Source: Rheinheimera pacifica (GTDB lineage Bacteria > Pseudomonadota > Gammaproteobacteria > Enterobacterales > Alteromonadaceae). From it: a DNA stretch of 64,000 bases. Under the pieces are notes generated by a model. It did not search any database, was not told the origin of the DNA, and worked only from the letters and a program-made list of their open reading frames with translations. The number at the start of each line of letters is the position of its first letter. The first letter of the stretch is position 1. Both the position numbers and the translations under genes were made by a program. Below are positions 6,664 to 15,264 of this stretch, in pieces. The stretch is taken from assembly GCF_900108485.1 (NCBI RefSeq), contig NZ_FNXF01000017.1, positions 1-64,000 on the forward strand. The letters run 5' to 3'.

Positions 6664-9600
6664 GCACCGTTATCAGTAGCGCCGGTAAAAATGTCAGGCT
6701 GATCAGCGTAGAAAACAACAAACCACACAGCACAATAATACCGACACCGCGATACAGCTCGGTGCCCTCACCGGGAATAAGCACCAGCGGAGCCAAACCA
6801 AAAACGGTGGTAGCAGTAGACATTAATATCGGCCTAAGCCGAGTGGCCACCGCCTGCAGCACCGCGTCGGTTACCGCCATTTTGCCACCACGCAGGTTGT
6901 TGCGGCTTTGATCGACAATTAAAATCGGGTTATTAACCACGGTACCCAGCAGAATTAAAAAGCCCAGCATGGTAATCATATCAAACGGCTGATGAAAACC
7001 GCCCAACCCCACCAACGCCAAAGCACTGCTGACACCATTAACAGCCGCCAGGCCAACCAAAGCGCCGGCCAGCCCCAACGGCACAGTAGCCAAAATAAAC
7101 AGCGGGTAACCCCAGTGAGTAAAAATGGCTACCAGCAGCAGATAAATTAATACAATGGCGATGGCAAAGTTACTGCCGAGTGCCGCTTTGGTTTCATCCA
7201 GTTGATCAGAAGCGCCGGAGATATCCAGCGTAACGCCGCTGGCGATCGCACCATCGCGTTGTAACTGCGGCACCAATTGCTGCTGCACTATGGCTACTGC
7301 TGTTTCCAATGCAACCTCGCGCGGCGGCACTATGTACAGCGTTACGGTACGGCGGCCGTCAACCCGGCGCAGGGTGTCACTGTCGGCTACCTCAACCAGA
7401 TCTGCCAGACTATTTAGCGGCAATATGGCGCCCTGTGGCGTTAATACCGGGGTTTGCGCCAATCTGGACAGGCTTTGTTCGGCGCCGGCGCTACTAAACA
7501 GAAAAATATCGACTTTATCATCGGCCAGAAAAAACTCGTCGACAAAGGCGCCATCACTGAGCGCCGATACAGCAAAGCCAAAATCGGCCGCACTAAAATT
7601 AAGCTCAGCCAGACGCTGCCAGCGCGGACGGATTTCAATCAGCGGCTGATCCAACGACAACGACGCTGGCTCTGAGCTTAGCTGCGGATTGTCAAACAGC
7701 TGGCTTGCCGCCACATAGGCGGCATCTGCGGTACTGTATAAACTGGCTAAATCAGGCCCGGAAATATCCAGCGCCACCGCACGGGTGCCGCCATCATTGC
7801 TGCTGATAATTGAGCCGCGTGCCGAAAATGCCCGCATACCGGGATACTGGCGGAATTTTTCGGTTATTGCGTCCATCATGGCGCCAATATCCTGCGCCCG
7901 GGTCGGTTCGCTCATCACCCAAATCCGCCCTACCGATACACTAAGCGAATAATACTGTAGCGATGGCATTGTGGTTTCACCGCGGTCAAACAACGCCGGA
8001 TCGGCATTTACCTGCGCCGTCAGATAAGTACGGACTTCCTTCGCTATCGCTGCCATTTCCGACAGGTTATAACCGGGCGGCGCTATCATTGACGAAAAAG
8101 CTTTTGGTTCTTCGCCCTCGGGTAAATATTCGGCCGGTGGCATTAAATACCAAGCAGCGCCCAGTGTTAACAGCGCGGTAAGTGTCAACACCAAGCCACG
8201 CCGCATTCGGGTACGGATCACCGCCTGCACCAGGCGGAAAATAGCGCCGGGGGTCAGGCTCTGGCTGGTGTCACCGATGCTGTCCTGGTGCATAGCCGCG
8301 CTTTTACCAAAGCCCAGCCGGGCAATGGCGGCCGGTACCACAAACACCGCCACCAGCATGGAAGCGATAATGGCCGCCGCAATGGCAATGGCGATATCGG
8401 AGTACAGTTGGCCGGCTTCCTGCTCGACAAATAAAATCGGCATAAATACCAGCACGGTAGTCAGGGTAGAGGCCAGTACAGCAGGCCAGACATCCCGCAC
8501 ACCGGCAATGGCACCTTCAATGCGGTCCAGGCCGCGCCGTCGTGCCTGCTCGATGCTTTCCAGCACCACTATGGTGTTATCGACCGTCATGCCAATAGCA
8601 AAGGCGACACCGGCCAGCGAAATAACGTTGATGGTGCGGCCAAACGCCAGCAGGCCTAAAAACGCCGCTATGGTACAAATGGGTATGCCAATCACTCCCA
8701 CCAGCGTGGCGCGGCCAGAGCGTAAAAACAGATACATGACAAAAGTTGCCAACGAGGCACCCAAAGCAAGGTTAACCCAGACATTGGCGATGGAGTCTTC
8801 AACGTAGCGTACATCGTCGCCTATCAGCATCAGCTGCAAGCCATTAGGTGCCAGCATATCGCGGTTAATTTGCTCCACCACCTGCAGCATGCCTTGCTTA
8901 ATGTTAATGACATTTGAGCCGGGCTCACGCCGTACCGACAACCCCAGCGTTTGTTCGCCATCGGCAAACGACAAATTACGTACTTCAAAGTGATCCAGCA
9001 CTATGGTCGCGACATCTTTCAGCCGCACCTGATTATCACCTTGCTGGGTAAGAATAAGATTTTCCAGCTCGTCGATACGGTCAAAACGCCCCACCATCCG
9101 CAGCAAATAACGGCGCTTACCACTGTCGATATCGCCGGCCGAGCTGTCACGGTTGCGGGCACGAATGGCGTCACGCACGTCGGTCAGGCTAATGCCGCGC
9201 TGCGCCAGTCTGGCCGGGTCAACCAACACCTGCACCTGACGCTCGGCACCGCCGCTAACGCCGACTTCTGATACGCCCGGCACCCGTTCCATTTGCGGCC
9301 GCACATAGTCGTCGGCGTAATCGCGCAGCATATCCATATCCAGCTTAAGCGGGTTGCCGCTTAGTGGCATCAGGCGAAAATACATAAAAGCATTGCTGGA
9401 ATAGGAACTGCTAAATAAGCGGGGCTGGTCAACATTTTCCGGGTAAGCCGATACCTGGCTTAGCGCATTGCTGACGCGGATCAGTGCTTCGTTTACGTCT
9501 ACCCCAAAAGGAAACTCCAGCTCTACCTCTGCCGAGCCGGTACTGGCGCGCGATACCATGCGCTTTAAATTCGGCAGGGTGCGTAAATAGCGCTCCTGCT

Positions 9601-9790
9601 CAATTAGAATTTCTTTTTCTACATCCTGAGGGGTGGCGCCGGGCCAGCCGGTTACCACACTGATGGTGCGTACTTCCAGATCGGGGATCATCTGCACCGG
9701 AATACGCAGTGCTGCCACAATGCCCAGTACGCAAATAATTAATACCGCTACGGTAAGAATAGTGCCACGGCGAATACCGGCTTCCAGCAT
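6593..9790 (-). CDS. RND-superfamily efflux transporter permease subunit
   Basis: The 1065-residue inner-membrane pump of a tripartite efflux system of the AcrB/HAE1 type. The N-terminal helix and porter domain (RIPVQMIPDLEVRTISVVT, WPGATPQDVE) and both blocks of transmembrane helices are present. The usual proton-relay residues are altered: helix 4 reads GMTVDNTIVVLE (D404, then N405 where AcrB has a second Asp) and helix 10 reads GTVVNNPILIVD (N953 where AcrB has Lys940). This pattern occurs in other RND clades. AAGGAG precedes the ATG, three bases after the adaptor gene stop. No outer-membrane channel gene is present, so it probably uses a TolC-like protein encoded elsewhere. The substrate is unknown. 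Confidence 0.92.
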   Translation of the reverse strand: MLEAGIRRGTILTVAVLIICVLGIVAALRIPVQMIPDLEVRTISVVTGWPGATPQDVEKEILIEQERYLRTLPNLKRMVSRASTGSAEVELEFPFGVDVNEALIRVSNALSQVSAYPENVDQPRLFSSSYSSNAFMYFRLMPLSGNPLKLDMDMLRDYADDYVRPQMERVPGVSEVGVSGGAERQVQVLVDPARLAQRGISLTDVRDAIRARNRDSSAGDIDSGKRRYLLRMVGRFDRIDELENLILTQQGDNQVRLKDVATIVLDHFEVRNLSFADGEQTLGLSVRREPGSNVINIKQGMLQVVEQINRDMLAPNGLQLMLIGDDVRYVEDSIANVWVNLALGASLATFVMYLFLRSGRATLVGVIGIPICTIAAFLGLLAFGRTINVISLAGVAFAIGMTVDNTIVVLESIEQARRRGLDRIEGAIAGVRDVWPAVLASTLTTVLVFMPILFVEQEAGQLYSDIAIAIAAAIIASMLVAVFVVPAAIARLGFGKSAAMHQDSIGDTSQSLTPGAIFRLVQAVIRTRMRRGLVLTLTALLTLGAAWYLMPPAEYLPEGEEPKAFSSMIAPPGYNLSEMAAIAKEVRTYLTAQVNADPALFDRGETTMPSLQYYSLSVSVGRIWVMSEPTRAQDIGAMMDAITEKFRQYPGMRAFSARGSIISSNDGGTRAVALDISGPDLASLYSTADAAYVAASQLFDNPQLSSEPASLSLDQPLIEIRPRWQRLAELNFSAADFGFAVSALSDGAFVDEFFLADDKVDIFLFSSAGAEQSLSRLAQTPVLTPQGAILPLNSLADLVEVADSDTLRRVDGRRTVTLYIVPPREVALETAVAIVQQQLVPQLQRDGAIASGVTLDISGASDQLDETKAALGSNFAIAIVLIYLLLVAIFTHWGYPLFILATVPLGLAGALVGLAAVNGVSSALALVGLGGFHQPFDMITMLGFLILLGTVVNNPILIVDQSRNNLRGGKMAVTDAVLQAVATRLRPILMSTATTVFGLAPLVLIPGEGTELYRGVGIIVLCGLLFSTLISLTFLPALLITVLSRVQGKTQSGSPVPPPVQSSAE

Positions 9791-9793
9791 GGC

Positions 9794-10855
9794 TTACTCC
9801 TTATCGTCGCTAAGTACGCGCACAGCCTGGCCGTCGCGCAGTGTTTCATTGCCGCGTACTACCACCGCTTGCCCTTTAGGCAGGCCGGACAGAATTTCTA
9901 CCCCCTGCTCACTGCTACGGCCCAGCGTAACGTTGTGGCGGTAGGCTTTATTATCGCGGATAGCAAACAGGCTGAAATTACCGTCCGGGTGGCGCAGTAA
10001 AGCATCGGGCGGCACTACCAATACCGTGGCATCATCACGCTCAAAATAAAAGGTAGCGCTGGCAGAGGTGCCCGGCAGCAGCACCTGCTGCCCGTCGGTC
10101 ACTTCAAGCCGGGCCAGAAAACTGCGGGCACTGCTACTCCCTACCGGCACGGTGGCCAGCAGCTTAGCACTGAGTTTTTCAGCGGGCAGCATATCGGCAC
10201 GTACTTCAATACGGCGCAGTGCCGACAGCGCGGCAAAATACTCCTGCGGTACCTGTACATCCAGCAATAGCGGCGCAAGGCTGACCAGTTGCAACACCGG
10301 TGTACCCAACGCCACCCATTCCCCCACATCTGTAGTTCGCTGGGCAATAACACCGGCAAAAGGTGCGGTAAGAGTATGGCGGGCGACAATTTCCTGCTGT
10401 TGCTGCTGCTCAGCTTTAGCCTGTTGCAACATAGCGTCGGCCTCGGCCAGTGCGGCCCGGCGCAGGCTTAATTCGGTTTGTGGAAAAAGTTGTTGCTCGG
10501 TCAGTTTTTCTGCTTCAGTTACCAGACGCAGGCGCTCGGTTTGCAGCACCTGGGCCGCACTTAATGCGGCCTGGCGCTGCGCCAGCTCGTGTTGTGCCAG
10601 AGCGGTATCCAGTTTCAGCAGCGGCTGGCCTTTTTTCACCGTGCTACCGGCATCAACCAGCAATTCGGCCACTAAACCGGCGGTGCGGCTGGACAAACTG
10701 GCATCCTGCTGCGCGGTTAAGCTACCGCTGAGTACCAATTGCTCTGACAGGCCCTGTTCCTGCGGCATAGCTACCCGTACCGGCACTTGCTCCTGAGCCT
10801 GCACCATTATTGACACTGTATTGCAAAGCAAAGCTGTTGCTATCAACCAACGCAT
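9794..10855 (-). CDS. RND efflux periplasmic adaptor (membrane fusion protein)
   Basis: The 353-residue adaptor links the RND pump to the outer-membrane channel. A signal peptide (WLIATALLCNTVSIMVQAQ) is followed by a barrel-sandwich (lipoyl-like) half motif, AGLVAELLVDAGSTVKKGQP, near residues 60-80. A Gln/Ala-rich coiled-coil hairpin spans about residues 90-150. The second half of the lipoyl domain is TLTAPFAGVIAQRTTDVGEW, and beta-barrel and membrane-proximal domains end the protein. It is the first gene of a two-gene operon with the pump (gap 3 bp). A palindrome at 10874-10888 lies just upstream and may be an operator; no regulator gene is adjacent. Confidence 0.9.
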   Translation of the reverse strand: MRWLIATALLCNTVSIMVQAQEQVPVRVAMPQEQGLSEQLVLSGSLTAQQDASLSSRTAGLVAELLVDAGSTVKKGQPLLKLDTALAQHELAQRQAALSAAQVLQTERLRLVTEAEKLTEQQLFPQTELSLRRAALAEADAMLQQAKAEQQQQQEIVARHTLTAPFAGVIAQRTTDVGEWVALGTPVLQLVSLAPLLLDVQVPQEYFAALSALRRIEVRADMLPAEKLSAKLLATVPVGSSSARSFLARLEVTDGQQVLLPGTSASATFYFERDDATVLVVPPDALLRHPDGNFSLFAIRDNKAYRHNVTLGRSSEQGVEILSGLPKGQAVVVRGNETLRDGQAVRVLSDDKE

Positions 10856-10873
10856 AACGCATCCCTAACCAAA

Positions 10874-10888
10874 TAAGAACTGTTCTTA
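10874..10888. promoter_or_regulatory. Palindrome upstream of the RND operon, candidate operator
   Basis: TAAGAAC-T-GTTCTTA is a perfect 7-bp inverted repeat about 20 bp upstream of the adaptor start codon. Its position in the promoter/leader and its size fit a TetR- or MarR-type repressor site; this is inference from symmetry alone. Confidence 0.4.
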
Positions 10889-10947
10889 ATAAGCTAGAGA
10901 GTATGCCGTAAAGCGGGTTTCAGATCACTTTTTTGTTAGTTATAACC

Positions 10948-11769
10948 TTAGTGCCAGCTAAGCGGATTCAGCCGGTAAAAGCGGCTCAACTGCTGATACA
11001 GCTGCGGGTGTAGCGCAGATAGCTGCTGCGGCTGTTCAAAGAATACTTCGCTTATTACCGCAAAAAACTCGGCCGGGTTAGTGGCGCCGTAGTGATCAAA
11101 CAAACTGCCCTCACCTTTTACTGCCTGCAGCTGCAAGGTGTTGAATTCGGCTGCCATAATGCCGGACCACTGCTGATAGTCGCTGCTGCGCTCAAGCAGC
11201 GGCGCACCATTGGCAATGCCTTTTTCCTGATCCAATTGATGAGCAAACTCATGGATCACCACATTGCGGCCATCACAAGGGTTCGCAGCACCGTTTAGCG
11301 TGTCGGCCCAGCTTAAAATAACCTTGCCCAGGCCCCAGGATTCGCCCGACAGCACCCGGCGCTGTTCATGCATTACCCCGGCGCTGTCTGCACTGTTACC
11401 ACTGACCACAAAAGCGGCAGGATACAGCAGAATTTGTTTTAGTTTCGGGTAGTAGTAATCTGGCCGGTTTAGCAACAATAAGCAGGCCTGCGCTGCTATG
11501 GTTACGCGCATTTCATCGGTAACGGTTAAACCTTCGCAGCCGATAAATTGTTTTTCGGCCACAAATACCTGGATATGTTTTTTCAGCTGCAGCTGTAAAT
11601 CGGCCGGTAAGGCGCGAAAATAAGGCAGGCGGCGTTTTAAAATATCACGCCAGGGCGCCGGAAAGGGTTTGGCCATCAGTTGTTTGCGTTTATAACGCTG
11701 CCAGTACGGCGATAATAGCACCAGCGCGATGATCGCTGCGCCCAGTAACACTGTAATCAGGATAGCCAA
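10948..11769 (-). CDS. mtfA: Zinc-dependent peptidase of the MtfA (M90) family
   Basis: A 273-residue gluzincin-type peptidase. The HExxH zinc motif is in VVIHEFAHQLDQEKG (H173, E174, H177), and the downstream NPAEFFAVISEVFFEQP supplies the likely third ligand. In E. coli MtfA is a cytosolic peptidase that binds the glucose repressor Mlc; this copy begins with a membrane segment (ILITVLLGAAIIALVLL), as many marine homologues do, so it is probably membrane-anchored. The start is a TTG at 11769 with GAGG upstream. It is divergent from the terB-like gene. The Mlc link is family knowledge and has not been shown here. Confidence 0.85.
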   Translation of the reverse strand: MAILITVLLGAAIIALVLLSPYWQRYKRKQLMAKPFPAPWRDILKRRLPYFRALPADLQLQLKKHIQVFVAEKQFIGCEGLTVTDEMRVTIAAQACLLLLNRPDYYYPKLKQILLYPAAFVVSGNSADSAGVMHEQRRVLSGESWGLGKVILSWADTLNGAANPCDGRNVVIHEFAHQLDQEKGIANGAPLLERSSDYQQWSGIMAAEFNTLQLQAVKGEGSLFDHYGATNPAEFFAVISEVFFEQPQQLSALHPQLYQQLSRFYRLNPLSWH

Positions 11770-11951
11770 GCTTCACCTCAGACTAAGGCAACGGTATGCT
11801 GCCAGCACTATGCTGCAAGTTTATTGCTACCAGCTTAATGTGGCGTTGAGCATGCTTTTTCAAGTTCGGCAGGCTTTAGCCAACAAACCGCCATAGCAGA
11901 ACTTTGTTCCGGCAGTGGCCTCTAATGGCAGTAATTAATAAAGGACATTCA

Positions 11952-12413
11952 ATGTTTCAGTTATTTAAAACCTTGCTTGATAAAGTAAATGATGGCTTGT
12001 CTGCTCCGGCCGCCAGCAAAACAACTTATGGCCTGACAGAAGCCGAACTGGCTTGTGTGTCGTTAATGCTAATGGTGGCACACGCTGACTTTAGCAGCAG
12101 TAATGAAGAACTGGCGTTGGCAGAGCAGTATGTAAAACGTGAATTTAACTTGTCTGGGGCTGACACTAAAGCGGTAGTAGCACTGGCTGAACAGCAAGCC
12201 AAAGACGCTACCTCGCTGCACCAGTTTACCGCGCAGTTAAAACAATTGAGTTATGAAGCCAGGCTGGCGCTGCTGGATAGCTTATGGCAGCAGGCATACG
12301 CCGACGGTGTGCTGGACCCGAATGAAGAAGCTATGCTGCGTAAAATTGCTGACTTATTGTTTATCCGCCACGGTGACTATATTCAGGCCAAGCTGGCTGT
12401 ATGTGGCGAATAA
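11952..12413 (+). CDS. TerB-family protein
   Basis: A 153-residue all-helical protein of the TerB/DUF533-like fold, named from tellurite-resistance operons but widespread as a stand-alone protein of uncertain function. The recognisable parts are the two related helical blocks LACVSLMLMVAHADFSSSNEE and QAYADGVLDPNEEAMLRKIA, each with the metal-binding-type Asp/Glu cluster. The ATG at 11952 is chosen because AAAGGA lies just upstream; the longer frame from 11904 has no ribosome site. No other ter genes are nearby, so a role in tellurite resistance should not be assumed. Confidence 0.8.
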   Translation: MFQLFKTLLDKVNDGLSAPAASKTTYGLTEAELACVSLMLMVAHADFSSSNEELALAEQYVKREFNLSGADTKAVVALAEQQAKDATSLHQFTAQLKQLSYEARLALLDSLWQQAYADGVLDPNEEAMLRKIADLLFIRHGDYIQAKLAVCGE

Positions 12414-12431
12414 TCTGCTTTATCACCTTAC

Positions 12432-12480
12432 GAAGAAGAACCGGCTTGCCACACTTAACAACTTCAGCCGGTTAATCTTC
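12432..12480. terminator. Hairpin between convergent genes, possible bidirectional terminator
   Basis: GAAGAAGAACCGGCT (12432-12446) pairs with AGCCGGTTAATCTTC (12466-12480) at 13 of 15 positions. The right arm overlaps the last codons and the stop of the minus-strand gene at 12472. There is no clear U-tract on either side, so termination is uncertain. Confidence 0.4.
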
Positions 12481-12780
12481 CCGCTTACGCAGCACTTCGC
12501 CTTCAATTACACTGCGTGGTTGTTCAGATGATTGCCCAGCCGAGCCTGCGCCAGCTTGCTGGTGTTGCTGCCAGGCTTTAATTTTAGCGCGGTGGCGAAA
12601 CAGCAGTATTGGAATTAAAATCCAGCTTAGCAACAGCATAAACACCAAAATAGCCGCACCGGCCAGCAACATCAGCCCCAGTATTAACCAAGCCAGTAAG
12701 CGCTGCAGCGGGCCCGCACTCTGGCGCCGGGCATACATTTGCTGCCACTGACTACCTTGCTGTTTAAACGATGAAAACAT
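12472..12780 (-). CDS. Small hypothetical membrane protein, 102 residues
   Basis: Not recognised as a named family. A short Gln-rich N-terminus is followed by a long hydrophobic region (residues about 26-60, RLLAWLILGLMLLAG...LLLSWILIPILLF), enough for two helices. A positively charged cytosolic tail follows, ending in SVIEGEVLRKRED. The ATG has GAGGT upstream, so translation is well supported. The gene converges on the terB-like gene and is divergent from the binding-protein gene. Its 3' end forms one arm of a hairpin. Confidence 0.7.
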   Translation of the reverse strand: MFSSFKQQGSQWQQMYARRQSAGPLQRLLAWLILGLMLLAGAAILVFMLLLSWILIPILLFRHRAKIKAWQQHQQAGAGSAGQSSEQPRSVIEGEVLRKRED

Positions 12781-12906
12781 AATTACCTCAATTCAGGCCT
12801 TTGCCCACAAGTATACAGCCTTAGTGTGGGTGATGGCGCTGAAGTTCAACCCCAGCCCGGCTAACTGGCTGCTATACTTGGTGCCAGCTACAAGACACTG
12901 TGGATC

Positions 12907-14085
12907 ATGAATATGTTCTTAGCTTTGTCACTCAGCACCTTAATTGTTATTTCTGACGTAGGCGGCGCAGTGCTGCTGGGTACCAATGTGCCTGCCAACA
13001 GTGCTAACACCAGCCATCAGCAAATTAACTGCATTATGCAGCAAACCCAGCAGCCTTATAAGTTATTACCCATGCCCTGGCGCCGGGCCAAACAAGAAGT
13101 AAAAATAGGCCGTATTGACGGTTACTTTACCGCTATTCCCAACGATGAAATGAATGATCATGCCACGTTGTCGGCGCCGTTGTTTCTGGAAAACTGGTAC
13201 TGGTTCTGGCATCCGCGCCATAGCGGGCCAGACAGCGGCAAAGTGCGCTACGGCGCTATTTTGGGCAGCCATCAGGCCGACTGGTTTAACAGCCAGCACT
13301 ACAAACTGGAAGTAGAAGTCAGTGACATTGCCCAGTTGGTGCAGTTGTTAGCCATAGGGCGTATTGATGCCGTGCTGGCCGATCTGGAAGAGTTTACTCA
13401 CACCGCCAGCCGGTTAAAACTGCCAGCCGATCAGTTTGAGCAACGCTTTTTTCGTTATGTGCCGCTGGGAGTATATTTTTCGCAATTGCGCTTACAACAA
13501 AAGCCGGGGTTTATGCGCCACTTTAATGCTGCTGTGCATTTATGTGCTTCTGCGCCTTTTGCACTGGCGCAGAGCGAGCAGCAACAAATTCTCACCTTAC
13601 TGCTTGGCAGCGTACAACAACTGGCCCGCGACAGAACCTTGCTCGACGCAGTACAACAGCAAAACCGTGCGGCACTAACACTGGCACACATTCGCCAGCA
13701 AGACGCCCTTTGGCAACAAGAATTACAGCAGGGACAAAACAAAAGCGACCTGGCGCATCAGCTATTACAAACTAAAGCGTCAGCCCAGCTGCGCCAATGG
13801 CAAGACAGCTATAACGGCCTGGTTACAGAAGTGATCCTGATGGACAATCAGGGCGCTAATGTGGCTATAAGCGAAATAACAACAGACTACTGGCAGGGCG
13901 ATGAAACGCCATTTCTCAGCGTGTTTGGCCAGCAAAGTGACTATTTTATCGATGTGGTGGAATATGATCAGTCCACGAGGCGTTTTCAGGTAAAACTGAG
14001 CATACCGCTGGTTGATGCACAACGCCGCCATATCGGCGCGCTCAGCATTGGTGTTGATGTTGAGCGCGCCCTGTCGGCAAACTGA
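12907..14085 (+). CDS. Secreted solute-binding (PBPb-like) protein with a C-terminal Cache/PDC-like domain
   Basis: A 392-residue exported protein. After the signal sequence (MFLALSLSTLIVISDVGGA), residues about 45-245 resemble family-3 solute-binding proteins (MPWRRAKQEVKIGRIDGYFTAI, IGRIDAVLADLEEF). A helical linker of about 50 residues follows. The last 110 residues resemble a single Cache/PDC ligand-binding module: VTEVILMDNQGANVAISEITTDYWQGDE and IPLVDAQRRHIGALSIGVDVERAL. Cache domains normally sit in front of kinase, chemoreceptor or cyclase domains; here the protein simply ends, with no membrane anchor after it. A periplasmic sensor that hands its signal to another protein is plausible. 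The stop directly abuts the stop of the ABC permease gene. Confidence 0.7.
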   Translation: MNMFLALSLSTLIVISDVGGAVLLGTNVPANSANTSHQQINCIMQQTQQPYKLLPMPWRRAKQEVKIGRIDGYFTAIPNDEMNDHATLSAPLFLENWYWFWHPRHSGPDSGKVRYGAILGSHQADWFNSQHYKLEVEVSDIAQLVQLLAIGRIDAVLADLEEFTHTASRLKLPADQFEQRFFRYVPLGVYFSQLRLQQKPGFMRHFNAAVHLCASAPFALAQSEQQQILTLLLGSVQQLARDRTLLDAVQQQNRAALTLAHIRQQDALWQQELQQGQNKSDLAHQLLQTKASAQLRQWQDSYNGLVTEVILMDNQGANVAISEITTDYWQGDETPFLSVFGQQSDYFIDVVEYDQSTRRFQVKLSIPLVDAQRRHIGALSIGVDVERALSAN

Positions 14086-15264
14086 TTATTCGGCTTTATT
14101 ACTCAGTGCCCAGCGCACTATATCGCCCCAGGACGGTTCTTTACCGTACATTTGCATACCACGTAAAAACACCCGGCCAGCAACGCGGCGCATCCAGTAC
14201 ACGGTGGCCAGCAGTAACAGTAACGACAGCAGCGGTTGCCACCAGGGCACTGTTACCATGGCCATTTTTACCGGCATAGCAGCAAAAGACGTTAGCGGTA
14301 TAAAGCTAAGCAGGGTCATCCCCATACCTGCCGGGCTGTCGATAACGATAAAGGTTAGTATCATTGGCAGCCAGGTAATCATCATTACCGCACTTTTACC
14401 GCTGTTGTTCGGATCATCAATCGATGCCGCTATCGCGCCCATAAAGCTGGCGCACAATACTACGCCCAGCAGCGCAAACGGTATAAGCCACAGCACCACA
14501 CTGATATCAAGCCAGCTTAAATCGACGGTTTTCTTCGCAAACAGGCTAACCACAGCAAACGACAGCAACATCACCAAAGCCGAGGTAAGCATGGCTTTAA
14601 GGGCACTGAAACTGTGCCCCAGCACTTTGCCATCCATCCATTGCTGTGGTGTTACTATGGCATACAGTTGTTCGGTTACCCGCTGCTGTTTCTCACCGGT
14701 AATACTAACCAGCACCTGGCCAAAGGCCGTACTTAAGCCGACAAACAGCAAAATTAACGCGCCGATGGCAATCATTTTTTCCGGGGTGTCTTTGCCTTTG
14801 TAGGCTTGATCCAGATAACGGGTTTCAATCTGTACCGGTTGCTCCAGTGCAAGCAGTTGTGCGCCGTCCAGCCCCATTTGTTGTGCGGCCAGATGCCGGT
14901 AATATTTTTGTAGCACTTCGTCCAGCTGTTGCAACCATTTTTTACCGGTAAGAGTATGCACGATCAGTTGGCCGTCCTGCAGGCTGATCACAGCATGCCA
15001 GGAGTCATCGCTTTGCATCTGCATAAGTTGTGTTTCCAGCGCTATGCCGGGGCGCTGAAACTGAAATTGCTCTGTGTTGGTTATTTGCAGCTCTTGTGGC
15101 ACTGCAATGCGATATTGCTGCTGGCTCTCATCGGTAAAAAAACTCCACAATGCTATTGCAGCAATGACGGCCAGCATCAGCAAGTACGACACCAGTTGCT
15201 GTTTCCATTTAAAAAAGCGTAAAAACTCCCACCTGGCCACAATTAAACTTTGCCGCGATATCAT
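14086..15264 (-). CDS. ABC-2 type transporter permease (NatB-like)
   Basis: The 392-residue permease of an ABC exporter. One N-terminal helix (LLMLAVIAAIALWSFF) is followed by a large extracytoplasmic domain (residues about 45-155). A C-terminal set of five or six helices begins at MIAIGALILLFVGLSTAFGQVL. This is the NatB/YhaP arrangement associated with sodium, drug or peptide export. Its ATG overlaps the stop of the ATPase gene by 4 bp, so the two are translationally coupled. The substrate cannot be inferred; NatA/NatB similarity is the closest analogy. Confidence 0.85.
   Translation of the reverse strand: MISRQSLIVARWEFLRFFKWKQQLVSYLLMLAVIAAIALWSFFTDESQQQYRIAVPQELQITNTEQFQFQRPGIALETQLMQMQSDDSWHAVISLQDGQLIVHTLTGKKWLQQLDEVLQKYYRHLAAQQMGLDGAQLLALEQPVQIETRYLDQAYKGKDTPEKMIAIGALILLFVGLSTAFGQVLVSITGEKQQRVTEQLYAIVTPQQWMDGKVLGHSFSALKAMLTSALVMLLSFAVVSLFAKKTVDLSWLDISVVLWLIPFALLGVVLCASFMGAIAASIDDPNNSGKSAVMMITWLPMILTFIVIDSPAGMGMTLLSFIPLTSFAAMPVKMAMVTVPWWQPLLSLLLLLATVYWMRRVAGRVFLRGMQMYGKEPSWGDIVRWALSNKAE

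Noticed and set aside
10068-10796. 242-codon plus-strand ORF opposite the adaptor gene
   Set aside because: It is rich in Ser, Cys, Ala and Arg, has no ribosome site, and mirrors the well-supported membrane-fusion-protein gene.
11952-12413. Tellurite-resistance locus based on the TerB-like gene
   Set aside because: No terA, terC, terD or terZ genes are nearby, and single TerB-fold proteins are common without tellurite function.
14012-14803. 263-codon plus-strand ORF opposite the ABC permease gene
   Set aside because: It has shadow-type composition (Ser, Thr, Ile, Asn) without domains, while the opposite frame is a clear permease coupled to its ATPase.
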